This document shows, one piece after another, positions 55,390 to 64,000 of a stretch of 64,000 nucleotides of DNA. The first letter of the stretch is position 1. Every line of letters begins with the position of its first letter. Position numbers and translations under genes: made by a program. The notes beneath the pieces are model-generated. The model did not search any database, was not told the origin of the DNA, and worked only from the letters and a program-made list of their open reading frames with translations. The stretch comes from Candidatus Fonsibacter ubiquis (GTDB lineage Bacteria > Pseudomonadota > Alphaproteobacteria > Pelagibacterales > Pelagibacteraceae). The DNA is taken from NCBI RefSeq assembly GCF_002688585.1, contig NZ_CP024034.1:983501-1047500 (forward strand), in the 5' to 3' direction.

Positions 55390-56076
55390 TTATTTATGAT
55401 ATTTTTCCCATAAGTCTTGTCTCTGGCGACGTGTTATATCCTCGGATTGTGCTAAGCGCCAGTCCTTAATTTTAGCATGATTTCCAGATAAAAGTACTTC
55501 CGGAACAGCTCTTCCTTTCCACTCTTGAGGTTTTGTATATTGAGGATATTCCAATAAATTATTTTCAAAACTCTCTTCATTTAAAGAGGAAGAATTACCA
55601 AGAACGCCTGGCAATAATCTAAGTATGGAGTCTAAAAAAACAAACGCTGCTGTTTCACCTCCGGATAAAATAAAATCACCAATGCTTATTTCTCTGATCT
55701 TTCTTTCTTCTATAACTCTCTGATCAATTCCTTCAAAGTGTCCACAAATAAGATCTACTCCATTTTTTTTTGATAATTGCTTTGCAATTTTTTGGGTTAA
55801 TAATTCGCCTCTAGGACTTAAATAAATAAGTTCATTTTTAGAGTTTTTTGTATTTTTATCCAAACAATTATCTATTACGTCTGCACGCATTACCATTCCA
55901 CTTCCTCCACCAAAAGGAGAATCATCTACACTCCGATGCTTATCCAAAGCATAGTCTCTGATGTTTATGACATCGAGAGACCAGATTTTATTTTCTCTAG
56001 CTCTTTTATAAAGCCCGATATCTAAAATCCCTGGAAAAAATTCAGGATATAGAGTGAATATTTTTGCAGACCACAT
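55390..56076 (-). CDS. trmD: tRNA (guanine-37-N1)-methyltransferase
   Basis: SPOUT methyltransferase that protects reading frame. [12 protein letters not shown] at the N-terminus, GGGSGMVMR, knot residues [12 protein letters not shown] and [10 protein letters not shown], the last a family signature. Length 228. Part of the classical rpsP-trmD-rplS operon (no rimM is present between rpsP and trmD). Confidence 0.95.
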   Translation of the reverse strand: MWSAKIFTLYPEFFPGILDIGLYKRARENKIWSLDVINIRDYALDKHRSVDDSPFGGGSGMVMRADVIDNCLDKNTKNSKNELIYLSPRGELLTQKIAKQLSKKNGVDLICGHFEGIDQRVIEERKIREISIGDFILSGGETAAFVFLDSILRLLPGVLGNSSSLNEESFENNLLEYPQYTKPQEWKGRAVPEVLLSGNHAKIKDWRLAQSEDITRRQRQDLWEKYHK

Positions 56077-56081
56077 AATAA

Positions 56082-56534
56082 TTAGTTAGCTTTTGGCGCC
56101 TCCGCTTCTGGTGCTTTTTCTTCAGTCTTTGGAGCTTCTACTGGAGCTGGTTCAGCTGCTGGGGCTGCTGCTTCTGTCGCTGGAGCTGCTGCTGGCGCCT
56201 CTTTTGGAGCTTGTGCAGCTTTTAATCTTTCTTGTGCTTTCTTTTTAGGCAATCCTTTAATCGGATTATTTCTTTTTTCAGGAACTGGAGCAAGATTTGC
56301 TGCACCTAAAAATTTTGCAACTCTTAAAGTAGGTTTAGCCCCCATTTTAATCCAATGAGTTATTCTTTCTGACTCTAAGCTTAATCTTTCTGGTTTACTT
56401 TTTGGTAACAACGGATTGAAGTATCCAAGTTTTTCAATAAATTTTCCATCTCTTGGATTTCTAGAATCTGCAACTACGATTTGATAAAAGGGTCTTTTTT
56501 TAGTTCCCCCTCTAGATAGTCTTATTTTTAACAT
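56082..56534 (-). CDS. rpsP: 30S ribosomal protein S16 with C-terminal tail
   Basis: Small-subunit assembly protein. Core about 1-100: [20 protein letters not shown] and [12 protein letters not shown], the former cut as [15 protein letters not shown]. The 150-residue length comes from an Ala/Pro/Glu-rich low-complexity tail starting near residue 108. Lies 10 bases after ffh. Confidence 0.95.
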   Translation of the reverse strand: MLKIRLSRGGTKKRPFYQIVVADSRNPRDGKFIEKLGYFNPLLPKSKPERLSLESERITHWIKMGAKPTLRVAKFLGAANLAPVPEKRNNPIKGLPKKKAQERLKAAQAPKEAPAAAPATEAAAPAAEPAPVEAPKTEEKAPEAEAPKAN

Positions 56535-56544
56535 TTTTTCCTTT

Positions 56545-57906
56545 CTATTTTAGATTATTAAATAACTCTGGAGGTATTCCATCTAAACCACCAAAATTTC
56601 TTCCGCCACCTTGAGACATTCTTTTCATTATTCCTGTCATCATTTTATGTTGTTTTAGAAGCTTGTTTACAAAAGCGATGTCAGTACCTGAACCATTCGC
56701 TATTCTTTTTTTTCTAGATCCATCAATAATCTTAGGATTATCTCTTTCTTTGGGAGTCATTGATAAAATAATTGCTTCTTGCTTACCAATAAGTCCCTCA
56801 TCAATATTAGCCTCGTCTATTTGTTTTTTTATTTTTGAAATACCAGGGATCATTCCTAAGACTTTCCCCATACCACCAATTTTTTTCATTTGTCTAATCT
56901 GTTTTAAATAATCATTAAAAGTAAATTGTCCTTTCTTAAAATTCTCTTCTAACTCTTCAACTTCCTCTTTTTTTAGATTTTCAGATACTTTTTCAACAAG
57001 AGATACCACATCTCCCATTCCTAAAATTCTATTTGCAATTCTTTCTGGATGAAATATTTCAAAATCATCTATTTTTTCACCAACCCCTAAAAATTTTATA
57101 GGACAATTTGCAACCGACTTCATACTAAGAGCGGCCCCACCTTTTCCATCCCCATCTATTCTTGTTAATATTATTCCAGTCAAATCTACTGTTTTTTTAA
57201 ATTCACTTGCTATATTTACGGCATCTTGTCCCGTTAGAGAGTCAGCTACTAGAAAAGTCTCAATGGGCTTAATTATATTTTTAAGATTATTTAATTCACT
57301 CATCATGACACTATCAATTTGCGTGCGTCCTGCAGTATCAAAGATAATGACATCTGAACCCGATAGAGATGCAGCTGCTAAAGTTCTTTGCGTAATTTCT
57401 GTAGGGAGTTGTCCTTCTATAATTGGAATAGTTTGAATATTATTTTGACTGCCAAGTAACTCTAATTGTTTTTGAGCTGCAGGACGATAAACGTCTAAGC
57501 TTGATAGCATTACTTTTTTATTAAAATTCTTTTCAATAAATTTTGCAATTTTTGCTGAAGTTGTTGTTTTTCCTGAACCCTGTAAACCTACTACTAATAT
57601 CTTTGCTGGCGGAACTGTATTGAGATTAATTTCTGATTTTTCACTACCTAAAATTTTAACGAGTTCATCATATACAATTTTAACAAGCAATTGTCCTGGG
57701 GTTATAGATTTAAGAACTTCCTGCCCAATAGCTTTAGGCTTAACATTTGCAATAAATTCTTTAGCAACAGAAAGAGCTACATCGGACTCAAGAAGAGCCT
57801 GACGAATTTTTCTTAACCCTTCATCAACTTGTTTTTCATCTAATTGAGTGCTTTTACTAAAAAAAGAAAAAGCAGACTCAATTTTACTTGTTAAATTTTC
57901 AAACAT
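56545..57906 (-). CDS. ffh: signal recognition particle protein Ffh
   Basis: GTPase that targets membrane proteins with 4.5S RNA and FtsY. N domain (1-95), G domain with Walker A GLQGSGKT (107-114), FDTAGR and the [14 protein letters not shown] motif, and a methionine-rich M domain from about 320 ([27 protein letters not shown]). Length 453. Preceded by a structured leader (see 57929-58006) and a promoter near 58021-58047. Confidence 0.96.
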   Translation of the reverse strand: MFENLTSKIESAFSFFSKSTQLDEKQVDEGLRKIRQALLESDVALSVAKEFIANVKPKAIGQEVLKSITPGQLLVKIVYDELVKILGSEKSEINLNTVPPAKILVVGLQGSGKTTTSAKIAKFIEKNFNKKVMLSSLDVYRPAAQKQLELLGSQNNIQTIPIIEGQLPTEITQRTLAAASLSGSDVIIFDTAGRTQIDSVMMSELNNLKNIIKPIETFLVADSLTGQDAVNIASEFKKTVDLTGIILTRIDGDGKGGAALSMKSVANCPIKFLGVGEKIDDFEIFHPERIANRILGMGDVVSLVEKVSENLKKEEVEELEENFKKGQFTFNDYLKQIRQMKKIGGMGKVLGMIPGISKIKKQIDEANIDEGLIGKQEAIILSMTPKERDNPKIIDGSRKKRIANGSGTDIAFVNKLLKQHKMMTGIMKRMSQGGGRNFGGLDGIPPELFNNLK

Positions 57907-57928
57907 TTTTTTTCTCCAGCAGCAATCG

Positions 57929-58006
57929 CACTAGTGGGCGAATATCGCTGACTAGTGTTGATCTCCTTCATTAGAAGGACACCACAAAACCTGCTTATTT
58001 TTGTGG
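57929..58006 (-). promoter_or_regulatory. structured 5' leader of ffh with three hairpins
   Basis: Read on the - strand, the region between the promoter and ffh holds three hairpins in a row: CCACAAAA/TTTTGTGG (57982-58006), TCCTTC/GAAGGA with a 4-base loop (57964-57979), and CACTAGT/ACTAGTG with an inner GCGA/TCGC helix (57929-57957). None is followed by a T-run. The density of perfect pairing in an otherwise very short-leader genome suggests a regulatory RNA or ribosomal-type autoregulation. It lacks the SRP RNA core, so it is not 4.5S RNA. Confidence 0.6.
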
Positions 58007-58020
58007 AAAATTTTATTAAA

Positions 58021-58047
58021 AGTATATTTTACTATTTTAAAAGTCAA
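58021..58047 (-). promoter_or_regulatory. probable promoter of the ffh-rpsP-trmD-rplS operon
   Basis: On the - strand TTGACT (58047-58042) is followed by TATACT (58026-58021), a 15-base spacer, or by TACTTT at 17. Transcription would start near 58014, producing a leader of about 108 bases that contains the three hairpins. Confidence 0.5.
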
Positions 58048-58084
58048 TAATTGAGAATATTTGTAAGATACAACAGCGAAACAG

Positions 58085-58909
58085 ATGATCGAAATACAAG
58101 CTTATAAAATGGATGGCCTCGGCAATGACTTTATCATCATTGATAGAAGAAAAGAAAAAATTGATATCTCAAAACAACAAATCATAAATATTGCAAATAG
58201 AAAACAAGGCCCAGGTTGTGATCAAGTTATTCTTATAGATAAAGATAAAGAAAAAAAAACAAACGCTAAAATAACTTTTTATAATTCTGACGGTGGGGAA
58301 ACAGGGGCATGCGGAAATGGCTCTAGATGTATTTCTTACTTCTTAATGAATGAAAAAAAATTAAATAAATCAAAAATTAACACTGAAAGCGGAATTTTAA
58401 ATGCAAAACTTACGGGAAAAACTGAAGTATCTGTTGATATGGGAATGCCCAATTTTGATTGGAAAAAAATTCCTTTAGCAAAAAAAATGAATCACGCAAA
58501 AGTTATGATTAAAACTAAAACTTTTGGAATTTTATCAGGATATACATTGAGTATTGGGAATCCCCATATTATTTTTTTTAAAAATATAACATTTGAACTG
58601 CTAAAAAAAATTGGTCCGCAGATTGAACATCATGAATTTTTTCCACAAAGATGTAATGTCACTTTTGCTGAGGTTATGAATAAAAAAAATATAGCAGTAA
58701 AAGTTTGGGAAAGGGGTGCAGGATTAACTTTAGCTTGCGGTACTGCTGCTTGCGCTACGGCAGTAGCTGCAAATAAATTAGGACTTACTGGAAAAAAAGT
58801 TAATATTCATTTTAAAAATGGAACTCTTCAAATTGAATGGGCTAAAAATAAACATATTATAATGACCGGATCTGTTTCAAATATTAATAACATAAGCCTT
58901 AAAATATAA
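58085..58909 (+). CDS. dapF: diaminopimelate epimerase
   Basis: Interconverts LL- and meso-diaminopimelate for lysine and peptidoglycan. Cofactor-independent catalysis by two cysteines: C76 in GACGNGSRC and C218 in LACGTAACA, both present. Length 274. Followed after 6 bases by ftsY. Confidence 0.95.
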   Translation: MIEIQAYKMDGLGNDFIIIDRRKEKIDISKQQIINIANRKQGPGCDQVILIDKDKEKKTNAKITFYNSDGGETGACGNGSRCISYFLMNEKKLNKSKINTESGILNAKLTGKTEVSVDMGMPNFDWKKIPLAKKMNHAKVMIKTKTFGILSGYTLSIGNPHIIFFKNITFELLKKIGPQIEHHEFFPQRCNVTFAEVMNKKNIAVKVWERGAGLTLACGTAACATAVAANKLGLTGKKVNIHFKNGTLQIEWAKNKHIIMTGSVSNINNISLKI

Positions 58910-58915
58910 TTCTTA

Positions 58916-59830
58916 ATGAATTTTTTTAAAAAGCTTAAAGAAAGTCTAAAAAAAACTTCAGAAAAATTTACAAAGGGAATTGATGAAGTTTTTAATAAAT
59001 CTAAACCGCAAGCAGAAATTCTTCAGGATATTGAAGATATTCTCATTCAAGCAGATGTTGGGATTAATTTTGTAGAAGAGTTTAGAAAAAATATAGCTAA
59101 TAAAAAATATAGCAAAGAAGAATTAACAAAAGAAAATTTCTTTCAAGCAATCGCACAAGAAATAGAGGAGATTTTAATACCTTTACAAAAAGATTTTTTT
59201 TCAACAAAGCATAATAAGCCAACCGTCGTATTAATTTGCGGTGTGAATGGAGTTGGAAAAACAACCACTATTGGAAAATTATGTAAAAAACTCAAAGATC
59301 AAGGTAATAAAATTATCGTAGGAGCTGCTGATACTTTTAGGGCTGCGGCCATCGATCAATTAGAACTTTGGTGCCAAAAGATTAGTGTTGAAATAGTAAA
59401 GTCAGATATTGGCTCCGATCCAGCCTCTGTTGCATTTAAAAGTTTTGAATATGCAAAAAAAAATAATGCTGATTATTGTGTGATTGATACAGCGGGGCGA
59501 CTACAAAATAAAAAAAATTTAATGGAAGAGTTCTCTAAAATTATTAGAGTTTTAAAAAAAATTGATAATGATGCACCTCATGAGACTATTTTAGTTCTTG
59601 ATGCAACAACCGGACAAAATGCGATTAATCAAATTGAAGAATTTAAAAAAATTACTCCAATCACTGGAATTATTATGACTAAATTAGATGGGACAGCAAA
59701 AGGAGGAATTCTCGTTGCTATTGCAAAACAATTTAAAATCCCAATTTATGCAATCGGAATAGGTGAGAAAGAGGAAGACTTAGATAACTTTATTGCAAAA
59801 GACTTTGTGCAAGCTTTTATTAAAAATTAA
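58916..59830 (+). CDS. ftsY: signal recognition particle receptor FtsY
   Basis: Docks SRP-ribosome complexes at the membrane. NG domain only: Walker A GVNGVGKT (109-116), DTFRAAAIDQL, DTAGRL and TKLDGTAKGG. At 304 residues it lacks the long acidic N-terminal domain of E. coli FtsY, as in many alphaproteobacteria. Divergent from ffh across dapF; its stop overlaps that of the hydrolase gene. Confidence 0.95.
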   Translation: MNFFKKLKESLKKTSEKFTKGIDEVFNKSKPQAEILQDIEDILIQADVGINFVEEFRKNIANKKYSKEELTKENFFQAIAQEIEEILIPLQKDFFSTKHNKPTVVLICGVNGVGKTTTIGKLCKKLKDQGNKIIVGAADTFRAAAIDQLELWCQKISVEIVKSDIGSDPASVAFKSFEYAKKNNADYCVIDTAGRLQNKKNLMEEFSKIIRVLKKIDNDAPHETILVLDATTGQNAINQIEEFKKITPITGIIMTKLDGTAKGGILVAIAKQFKIPIYAIGIGEKEEDLDNFIAKDFVQAFIKN

Positions 59831-60639
59831 TTTAAAGTTTTTATAAACTTATCTAGTTCAGTTTTTAATTCAAAATTATAAGTCATCATGTGACGATCAA
59901 ATTTAGGAAAATATCCATATTTTTTTGATTGAATTTCATCAAATAATTTTTTTCCCATGGCAATAGGTATTATTCTATCAGCCCCTCCATGCATAACTAG
60001 GACAGGCGAGGTAATGTTTTTAATTTTTTTTAAACTTAAGTATTTATCTTTTAATATAAAATCCACTGGTAAATAAGGATAATAAATCTTAGCTGCATCA
60101 ACGATGGAGGTATAGGGAGACTCTAAAATTATTCCTGCAAATTTTTGATTTTGCGCAACCTCAATAGCAACACCAGTTCCTAAGGACTCTCCGTACAAAA
60201 TTATTTTATTCTTTAAAATATTATTCTTCTCCAACCAGTCTATTGCACTTCGTGCATCACTATACAATCCTTGTTCTGTTGGACTGCCCCTATTACCGCT
60301 AAATCCTCTCCAAGAAATAATTAAATAATTTAAATTTAAATTTTTTAACTCGTTTAATTTATAAATCCTATTTCCTAATTCGCCAGCATTTCCATGAAAA
60401 AATAATACCGTATATGTATTTTTAGGATTTTTATAAAACCATGATTTTAAAATTATACCCTCTGTAGATGGTACAAATACTTCTTTGACCTCTGGATTTA
60501 ATTTTTCTCCACGTAAATAATTATTTTGATAGGGATGATATAAAAAATTTCTTTGAAAAATGTACATATACGTACAAACAGAAATATAAAGAATACTAAA
60601 AGATAAAAAGACGTATAAGAAAATTCGTCTTAATTTCAT
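59827..60639 (-). CDS. alpha/beta hydrolase, BEM46/ABHD13-like
   Basis: Membrane-anchored serine hydrolase of 270 residues: one N-terminal hydrophobic segment (about 6-26) then the hydrolase domain. Oxyanion motif FFHGNAGELG, nucleophile in YGESLGTGVA, acid in HGGADRIIP and histidine in FDRHMMTY. Members act on lipids or esters at the envelope; substrate unknown. Confidence 0.8.
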   Translation of the reverse strand: MKLRRIFLYVFLSFSILYISVCTYMYIFQRNFLYHPYQNNYLRGEKLNPEVKEVFVPSTEGIILKSWFYKNPKNTYTVLFFHGNAGELGNRIYKLNELKNLNLNYLIISWRGFSGNRGSPTEQGLYSDARSAIDWLEKNNILKNKIILYGESLGTGVAIEVAQNQKFAGIILESPYTSIVDAAKIYYPYLPVDFILKDKYLSLKKIKNITSPVLVMHGGADRIIPIAMGKKLFDEIQSKKYGYFPKFDRHMMTYNFELKTELDKFIKTLN

Positions 60640-61514
60640 TATCTTCTTAAAGCTTTTATAAATAAATACAAAGCACTATGATCCAAATTTGCTCTTCCAG
60701 ATTTTACAGTCTTTGCATAGAGTTCTTGGACTTTTTTAGCAATTGGTAAATTTAATTTATATTTTTTTGCAGTACTAATGATGTTGTTCATATCCTTAAG
60801 CTGGGTTGATGCTTTTCCGCCTGGTTTAAAGTTTTTGGTTAATATTCTTAAACCATGATTTTTAAGAATTGGACCGCCTGCAAATCCTTGTAACATAATT
60901 TCTCTCACAGCTTTTGGATCTGCTCCTGCTGCCTCTGCTAAAATTAATGCTTCTGAAACAGCTCCGATACTAATTCCTACAATTGTTTGATTTGCTAATT
61001 TTGCAACTTGGCCACATCCAGTTTTACCAACATAAATTGCAGTACCCATACTTTTAAATAATGGCATCACGACATTAAATATTTTTTTATCTCCTCCTAC
61101 CATAATAGCTAAATTTCCTTTTTCAGCGCCTATAGTGCCTCCAGAAACAGGGGCATCTAAAAAAAATACTTTCTTTTTTTTTAAAGCATTACCAATTTGT
61201 AAAGCTGTGGTTTGAGTTGTTGAACTCATATCAATTACAATCTGTCCTTTTTTTAAGTAGGGTTGAATCTTTTTTATAAGAACTGTTTTACAAACATCAT
61301 CATTTGCTAGCATTGAAACTATAACTTTAGAATTTTGAACTAAATCTTTTATATCAGAAAAAACTTTTGCTCCTTTTTTTTTTAACTCTAAAGTTTTTCC
61401 GGAAGTTCGATTCCAAACATTTAATTTAAATTTTTTTGCTAAAATATTTTTGGCCATAGGCAGACCCATTAAGCCAGTGCCAATAAATCCTACAGTTTTG
61501 ATTGAATGGGTCAT
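60639..61514 (-). CDS. beta-hydroxyacid dehydrogenase (3-hydroxyisobutyrate / tartronate semialdehyde reductase type)
   Basis: NAD(P)-dependent oxidoreductase of 291 residues. N-terminal GFIGTGLMGLPMAKN cofactor loop, DAPVSGGTIGAEKGNLAI substrate motif and catalytic lysine in GCGQVAKLANQ. Candidate activities are 3-hydroxyisobutyrate dehydrogenase (which would supply MmsA's substrate) and tartronate semialdehyde reductase; sequence does not settle which. One-base overlap with the hydrolase gene. Confidence 0.8.
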   Translation of the reverse strand: MTHSIKTVGFIGTGLMGLPMAKNILAKKFKLNVWNRTSGKTLELKKKGAKVFSDIKDLVQNSKVIVSMLANDDVCKTVLIKKIQPYLKKGQIVIDMSSTTQTTALQIGNALKKKKVFFLDAPVSGGTIGAEKGNLAIMVGGDKKIFNVVMPLFKSMGTAIYVGKTGCGQVAKLANQTIVGISIGAVSEALILAEAAGADPKAVREIMLQGFAGGPILKNHGLRILTKNFKPGGKASTQLKDMNNIISTAKKYKLNLPIAKKVQELYAKTVKSGRANLDHSALYLFIKALRR

Positions 61515-62416
61515 CGAAGTTTAAATAAATTTTTATTTGCTAAAAATATTCCTATAAAAACAAAAAATCCACCAAACCAGTGAAAATTATATAATTTTTC
61601 ATTAAATAAAAAATAACCATAAAGTGCACTATAAATTGGCATCATATAAACTGTAAGGCCAGTGAGGCTAGCGCCTAGATATTTTTGTAATTTTGCATAC
61701 ATTTGGAATGCAATAATTCCTGGAAAAACAGCAGCAACTATTACCCAAAAATAGAAATCTTTATTAAACTCAGTTGTATAAAAATATTTTTCCTCAATAT
61801 AATACATTGGGGCAAGAAAAATAGTTCCTGCTAAGGCCATCAATGTAAATTTAGTAAATAAATCAAACTTACTTTTCCAATGCATTAAATACACAGAATA
61901 TACAGCCCAGCTTATCATTGCCCCTAAAATCCACAAATCACCCTTAGTAAATGATAAATTAATTAAATTTCTAAATTGACCATTACAAACAATTATAAGA
62001 ACTCCAAGTAAGCAACATAAAGTTCCAAATAATTGAAGTTTGGTAATTTTTTCGCGATAAAATATTACTGAAATTAGAATTATAAATATGGGTGATGCCG
62101 AATAAATGATACCCATATTAATTACAGTTGTCGTAAGTCCACTTATATAAGGAAATGCACCGCAGAAAGTAAATCCTGTAAGACCTAGTATTAAAAGCTT
62201 TGGCGCCTCAGATATTAAATCTTTAAAATTTTTTCTAATTGATGGAAAAACAAATGGAAGGAAAATTAAAAACGCAAGTAACCACCTCCAAAAAGCAAGG
62301 GATACTGGAGGAATAAAACCTGATGCACCTCTTGCAATAGCTAAATTGCTAGTCATAAAAATTGGTTGAGCAAATAATAAAAAGAAAGCAAAAATCGAAA
62401 CTTCTTTTTTTTTCAA
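61511..62416 (-). CDS. DMT-superfamily (EamA) transporter
   Basis: 301 residues with ten hydrophobic segments arranged as two EamA repeats, typical of drug/metabolite exporters. PPVSLAFWRWLLAF marks the first repeat and GASLTGLTVYMMPIYSALYGY the second, the latter shown as LTGLTVYMMPIYSALYGY. Overlaps the dehydrogenase gene by 4 bases. Substrate unknown. Confidence 0.82.
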   Translation of the reverse strand: MKKKEVSIFAFFLLFAQPIFMTSNLAIARGASGFIPPVSLAFWRWLLAFLIFLPFVFPSIRKNFKDLISEAPKLLILGLTGFTFCGAFPYISGLTTTVINMGIIYSASPIFIILISVIFYREKITKLQLFGTLCCLLGVLIIVCNGQFRNLINLSFTKGDLWILGAMISWAVYSVYLMHWKSKFDLFTKFTLMALAGTIFLAPMYYIEEKYFYTTEFNKDFYFWVIVAAVFPGIIAFQMYAKLQKYLGASLTGLTVYMMPIYSALYGYFLFNEKLYNFHWFGGFFVFIGIFLANKNLFKLR

Positions 62417-62434
62417 AGATATTTAAAGAAAAAT

Positions 62435-62626
62435 TTATTTTTTTATTTTTTTGATATGATCATAAGCATCATATAAAAAAAAACCTAAACTTAAAATTAG
62501 AACTAACCAAACTGGAACTGATGCTGAAAAAGTAATAATGGGTGACTTAGTTATGCTCGTTGCTATTTGATAAAAAAACCAAGAAACAGAAACTATACCG
62601 ATAATGATACTTAAAGTTCTAATCAT
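62435..62626 (-). CDS. small two-segment membrane protein, unknown
   Basis: 63 residues, with hydrophobic segments at about 4-24 and 35-52 and a basic end (KKIKK). It overlaps the amidase stop by 4 bases and lies 18 bases before the DMT transporter, so it belongs to the same operon. I recognise no family. Confidence 0.6.
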   Translation of the reverse strand: MIRTLSIIIGIVSVSWFFYQIATSITKSPIITFSASVPVWLVLILSLGFFLYDAYDHIKKIKK

Positions 62627-63951
62627 TTTTTTTTATTTTTTTTCAAAAGCCAATTAGCAGTTTGTAATAATCTAACATCATCTAGTTTCTCACCAACTAA
62701 CTGAACTCCTAATGGTAATTTACCAGAACCCTCAATTAATGGCAATGTAATTGCTGGCATTCCTAAATAAGTCCATGTTGTGCAAAACTCTGGGCTACCG
62801 GTATACGAAAGTCCCTTTGGTGCATAACCTGTGGTTGCGGGAGTAATGATCGCGTGATAGTGATGAAAGGCTTCTTTAAAAGTATCATAAATAATTGCTA
62901 TTTGATCAACGGCCTCTGCATAATCCTTTGCTTTATAAGAAAGACCTCTTTCAATAGCTTCGATCATTTTTTTTCCTATTTTTTTTTTATGCTTTTCATA
63001 AGTAGATAAAAAATTATAAGCCATGTCTGTTTCATGAATTATTTTATGATAATCAAAAATCTTTTCAAAGTAACTAGGATTTGAATAAACTGTTACTTGT
63101 TTATCAATTTTTTTTAAAAACTTTTCGAAATCTTTTTTTGCATCTTCGTCTAAATTTTTCCATTTAGAAGTTGCAATAAAAATCAATTGTGGCTCAAAAA
63201 AAGGCTTTGCTTGAACTCGGTTTAAAAAATCTTCTGTTGGATAAGAGATGGTAGATTTATCCTGAAGGTCTTTTTTGATAATCACTGATGAACAAAGTGC
63301 AACATCCTCAACATTTCTTGCAATCACACCCACTTGATCTAGAAGAAAAGATTGTGCTAGGGCCCCATCTCTTGAAACTAAACCATAAGTCGGTTTATAA
63401 CCTACAACACCACAGTAAGAAGCAGGACGTATGGTTGAGCCGTTAGTTTGTGAGCCTATTGCAATTGGGGCCATAAAAGAGGCAACAGCTGCTGCTGAAC
63501 CACTAGAAGAACCCCCTGGAGTTCTTGAATAGTCATGAGGATTAGTAGTTTTTCCAGGATCAAAATATGCAAGTTCAGTGGTTACGGTTTTACCCATAAT
63601 AATTGCTCCCGCAGACCTTAAAATGCTTACAACTTTTGCATCATCCCTTGATTGATAATTTTCTCTAATAGGTGTGCCATACTGTGTTGGCATATCTTCG
63701 GTTTTAAAAATATCTTTTATAGCTACGGGAAGTCCATGCAGAGGTCCTAGGGGTTTTCCTGAAAGGCGCCATTCATCTTTTTCTTGAGCCTTTTCTAAAA
63801 AGAATTTTTTATCAAAGAAAGCCCAAGCTTTTATTTTGTTTTCAAATTTTTCAATTCTATCAATAAAACTTTTAGCAACTTCAACAGATGAAATTTCACC
63901 TTTTTTTGTTTTTTCAATTATTTCCAAAGCGGAAAGAAAACATAAATCCAT
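62623..63951 (-). CDS. amidase-signature hydrolase
   Basis: 442 residues with the Ser-cisSer-Lys triad: K79 in LPVAIKDIF, cis-Ser in PGGSSSGSAA (about S148) and nucleophile about S172 in SQTNGSTIRPAS. Similar to GatA in fold, but there are no gatB/gatC neighbours and the length is shorter, so it is more likely a stand-alone amidase acting on small amides. Operon with the small membrane protein and DMT transporter. Confidence 0.82.
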   Translation of the reverse strand: MDLCFLSALEIIEKTKKGEISSVEVAKSFIDRIEKFENKIKAWAFFDKKFFLEKAQEKDEWRLSGKPLGPLHGLPVAIKDIFKTEDMPTQYGTPIRENYQSRDDAKVVSILRSAGAIIMGKTVTTELAYFDPGKTTNPHDYSRTPGGSSSGSAAAVASFMAPIAIGSQTNGSTIRPASYCGVVGYKPTYGLVSRDGALAQSFLLDQVGVIARNVEDVALCSSVIIKKDLQDKSTISYPTEDFLNRVQAKPFFEPQLIFIATSKWKNLDEDAKKDFEKFLKKIDKQVTVYSNPSYFEKIFDYHKIIHETDMAYNFLSTYEKHKKKIGKKMIEAIERGLSYKAKDYAEAVDQIAIIYDTFKEAFHHYHAIITPATTGYAPKGLSYTGSPEFCTTWTYLGMPAITLPLIEGSGKLPLGVQLVGEKLDDVRLLQTANWLLKKNKKK

Positions 63952-63967
63952 AATTTAATTTGAAAGA

Positions 63968-64000
63968 TTATCTTTTGGTCTCAGCACCAAATAATACATC
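63968..64000 (-). CDS. possible 3' end of a leftward gene cut by the window edge
   Basis: On the - strand the last 33 bases read DVLFGAETKR and then a TAA stop, 17 bases upstream of the amidase ATG. The position suits the end of a preceding operon gene, but ten codons are too few to identify it or to prove it is coding. Confidence 0.3.
   Translation of the reverse strand, partial: DVLFGAETKR

Noticed and set aside
57905-58014. 4.5S (SRP) RNA next to ffh
   Set aside because: The conserved SRP core (GGTCAGG, GGAA tetraloop, AAGCAGCC) is not present on either strand; it is more likely an mRNA leader.
62623-63951. GatA subunit of the amidotransferase
   Set aside because: No gatB or gatC nearby, shorter than usual GatA, and it sits with transporter genes.

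Overview
The window is a piece of a very AT-rich, densely packed alphaproteobacterial chromosome, most likely a SAR11 / Candidatus Pelagibacter-type marine bacterium. The evidence is the low GC content, the near absence of intergenic DNA, overlapping operon genes, a SAM-II riboswitch very like the Sargasso Sea example, and typical alphaproteobacterial gene order: F1-ATPase atpHAGDC, mdh-sucCDAB-lpd, obgE-proB-proA-nadD-rsfS-rlmH-ctpA-rppH, ffh-rpsP-trmD-rplS-leuCDB. Nearly every gene is core metabolism or housekeeping. I see no insertion sequence, prophage, CRISPR array, integrase or rRNA. No gene-free stretch exceeds about 300 bases; the longest (about 230 bases, 11664-11893) holds a frame-broken small reading frame.

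Layout. 1-4842: pheA (cut by the window edge) and kdsB leftward; a membrane-anchored cytochrome c, an AmpG-like permease, an EF-hand secreted protein and an NlpC/P60 protein rightward. 4961-9171: a Suv3-type RNA helicase, a 7Fe ferredoxin, a CarD-family regulator with an N-terminal AT-hook-like segment, a 31-residue Lys/Arg-rich peptide gene on the other strand, and tRNA-Arg(CCU). 9174-15582: acyl-CoA synthetase, two YqaA/DedA-type membrane proteins flanking tRNA-Leu(CAA), dsbB, coq7, an HNH nuclease, an esterase, a HIG1-domain protein and a TlpA-like thioredoxin. 15610-19057: argH, an LptM-like lipoprotein, lysA, plsC. 19054-22624: tyrA-hisC leftward, then SAM-II riboswitch-metW and gloB rightward. 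22707-29764: rplU-rpmA, a terminator, then obgE, proB, proA, nadD, rsfS, rlmH, ctpA, rppH. 29761-36602: F1-ATPase genes and priA leftward. 36657-37310: a small transaldolase. 37312-57906: a 20-kb leftward run, transcribed from ffh through rpsP, trmD, rplS, leuC, leuD, leuB, asd, sdhCDAB, mmsA, mdh, sucCD, sucAB and lpd. 58085-59830: dapF-ftsY rightward. 59827-64000: an alpha/beta hydrolase, a beta-hydroxyacid dehydrogenase, a DMT exporter, a small membrane protein and an amidase leftward.

How the genes work together. The long leftward run encodes five consecutive TCA-cycle steps (2-oxoglutarate dehydrogenase, succinyl-CoA synthetase, succinate dehydrogenase, malate dehydrogenase, with the shared E3), plus mmsA and leucine/aspartate-family biosynthesis, downstream of the SRP and ribosomal genes. 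The F1-ATPase operon, cytochrome c, coq7 and the HIG1 protein supply respiratory functions. Lysine (asd, dapF, lysA), proline, arginine, leucine and aromatic amino acid genes show broad biosynthetic capacity.

I did not find a clearly new defence or mobile system. The observations most worth following are the SAM-II riboswitch in front of metW without metX, the three-hairpin leader of ffh, the 31-residue basic peptide beside an AT-hook CarD protein, and the repeated sharing of stop codons by convergent genes.
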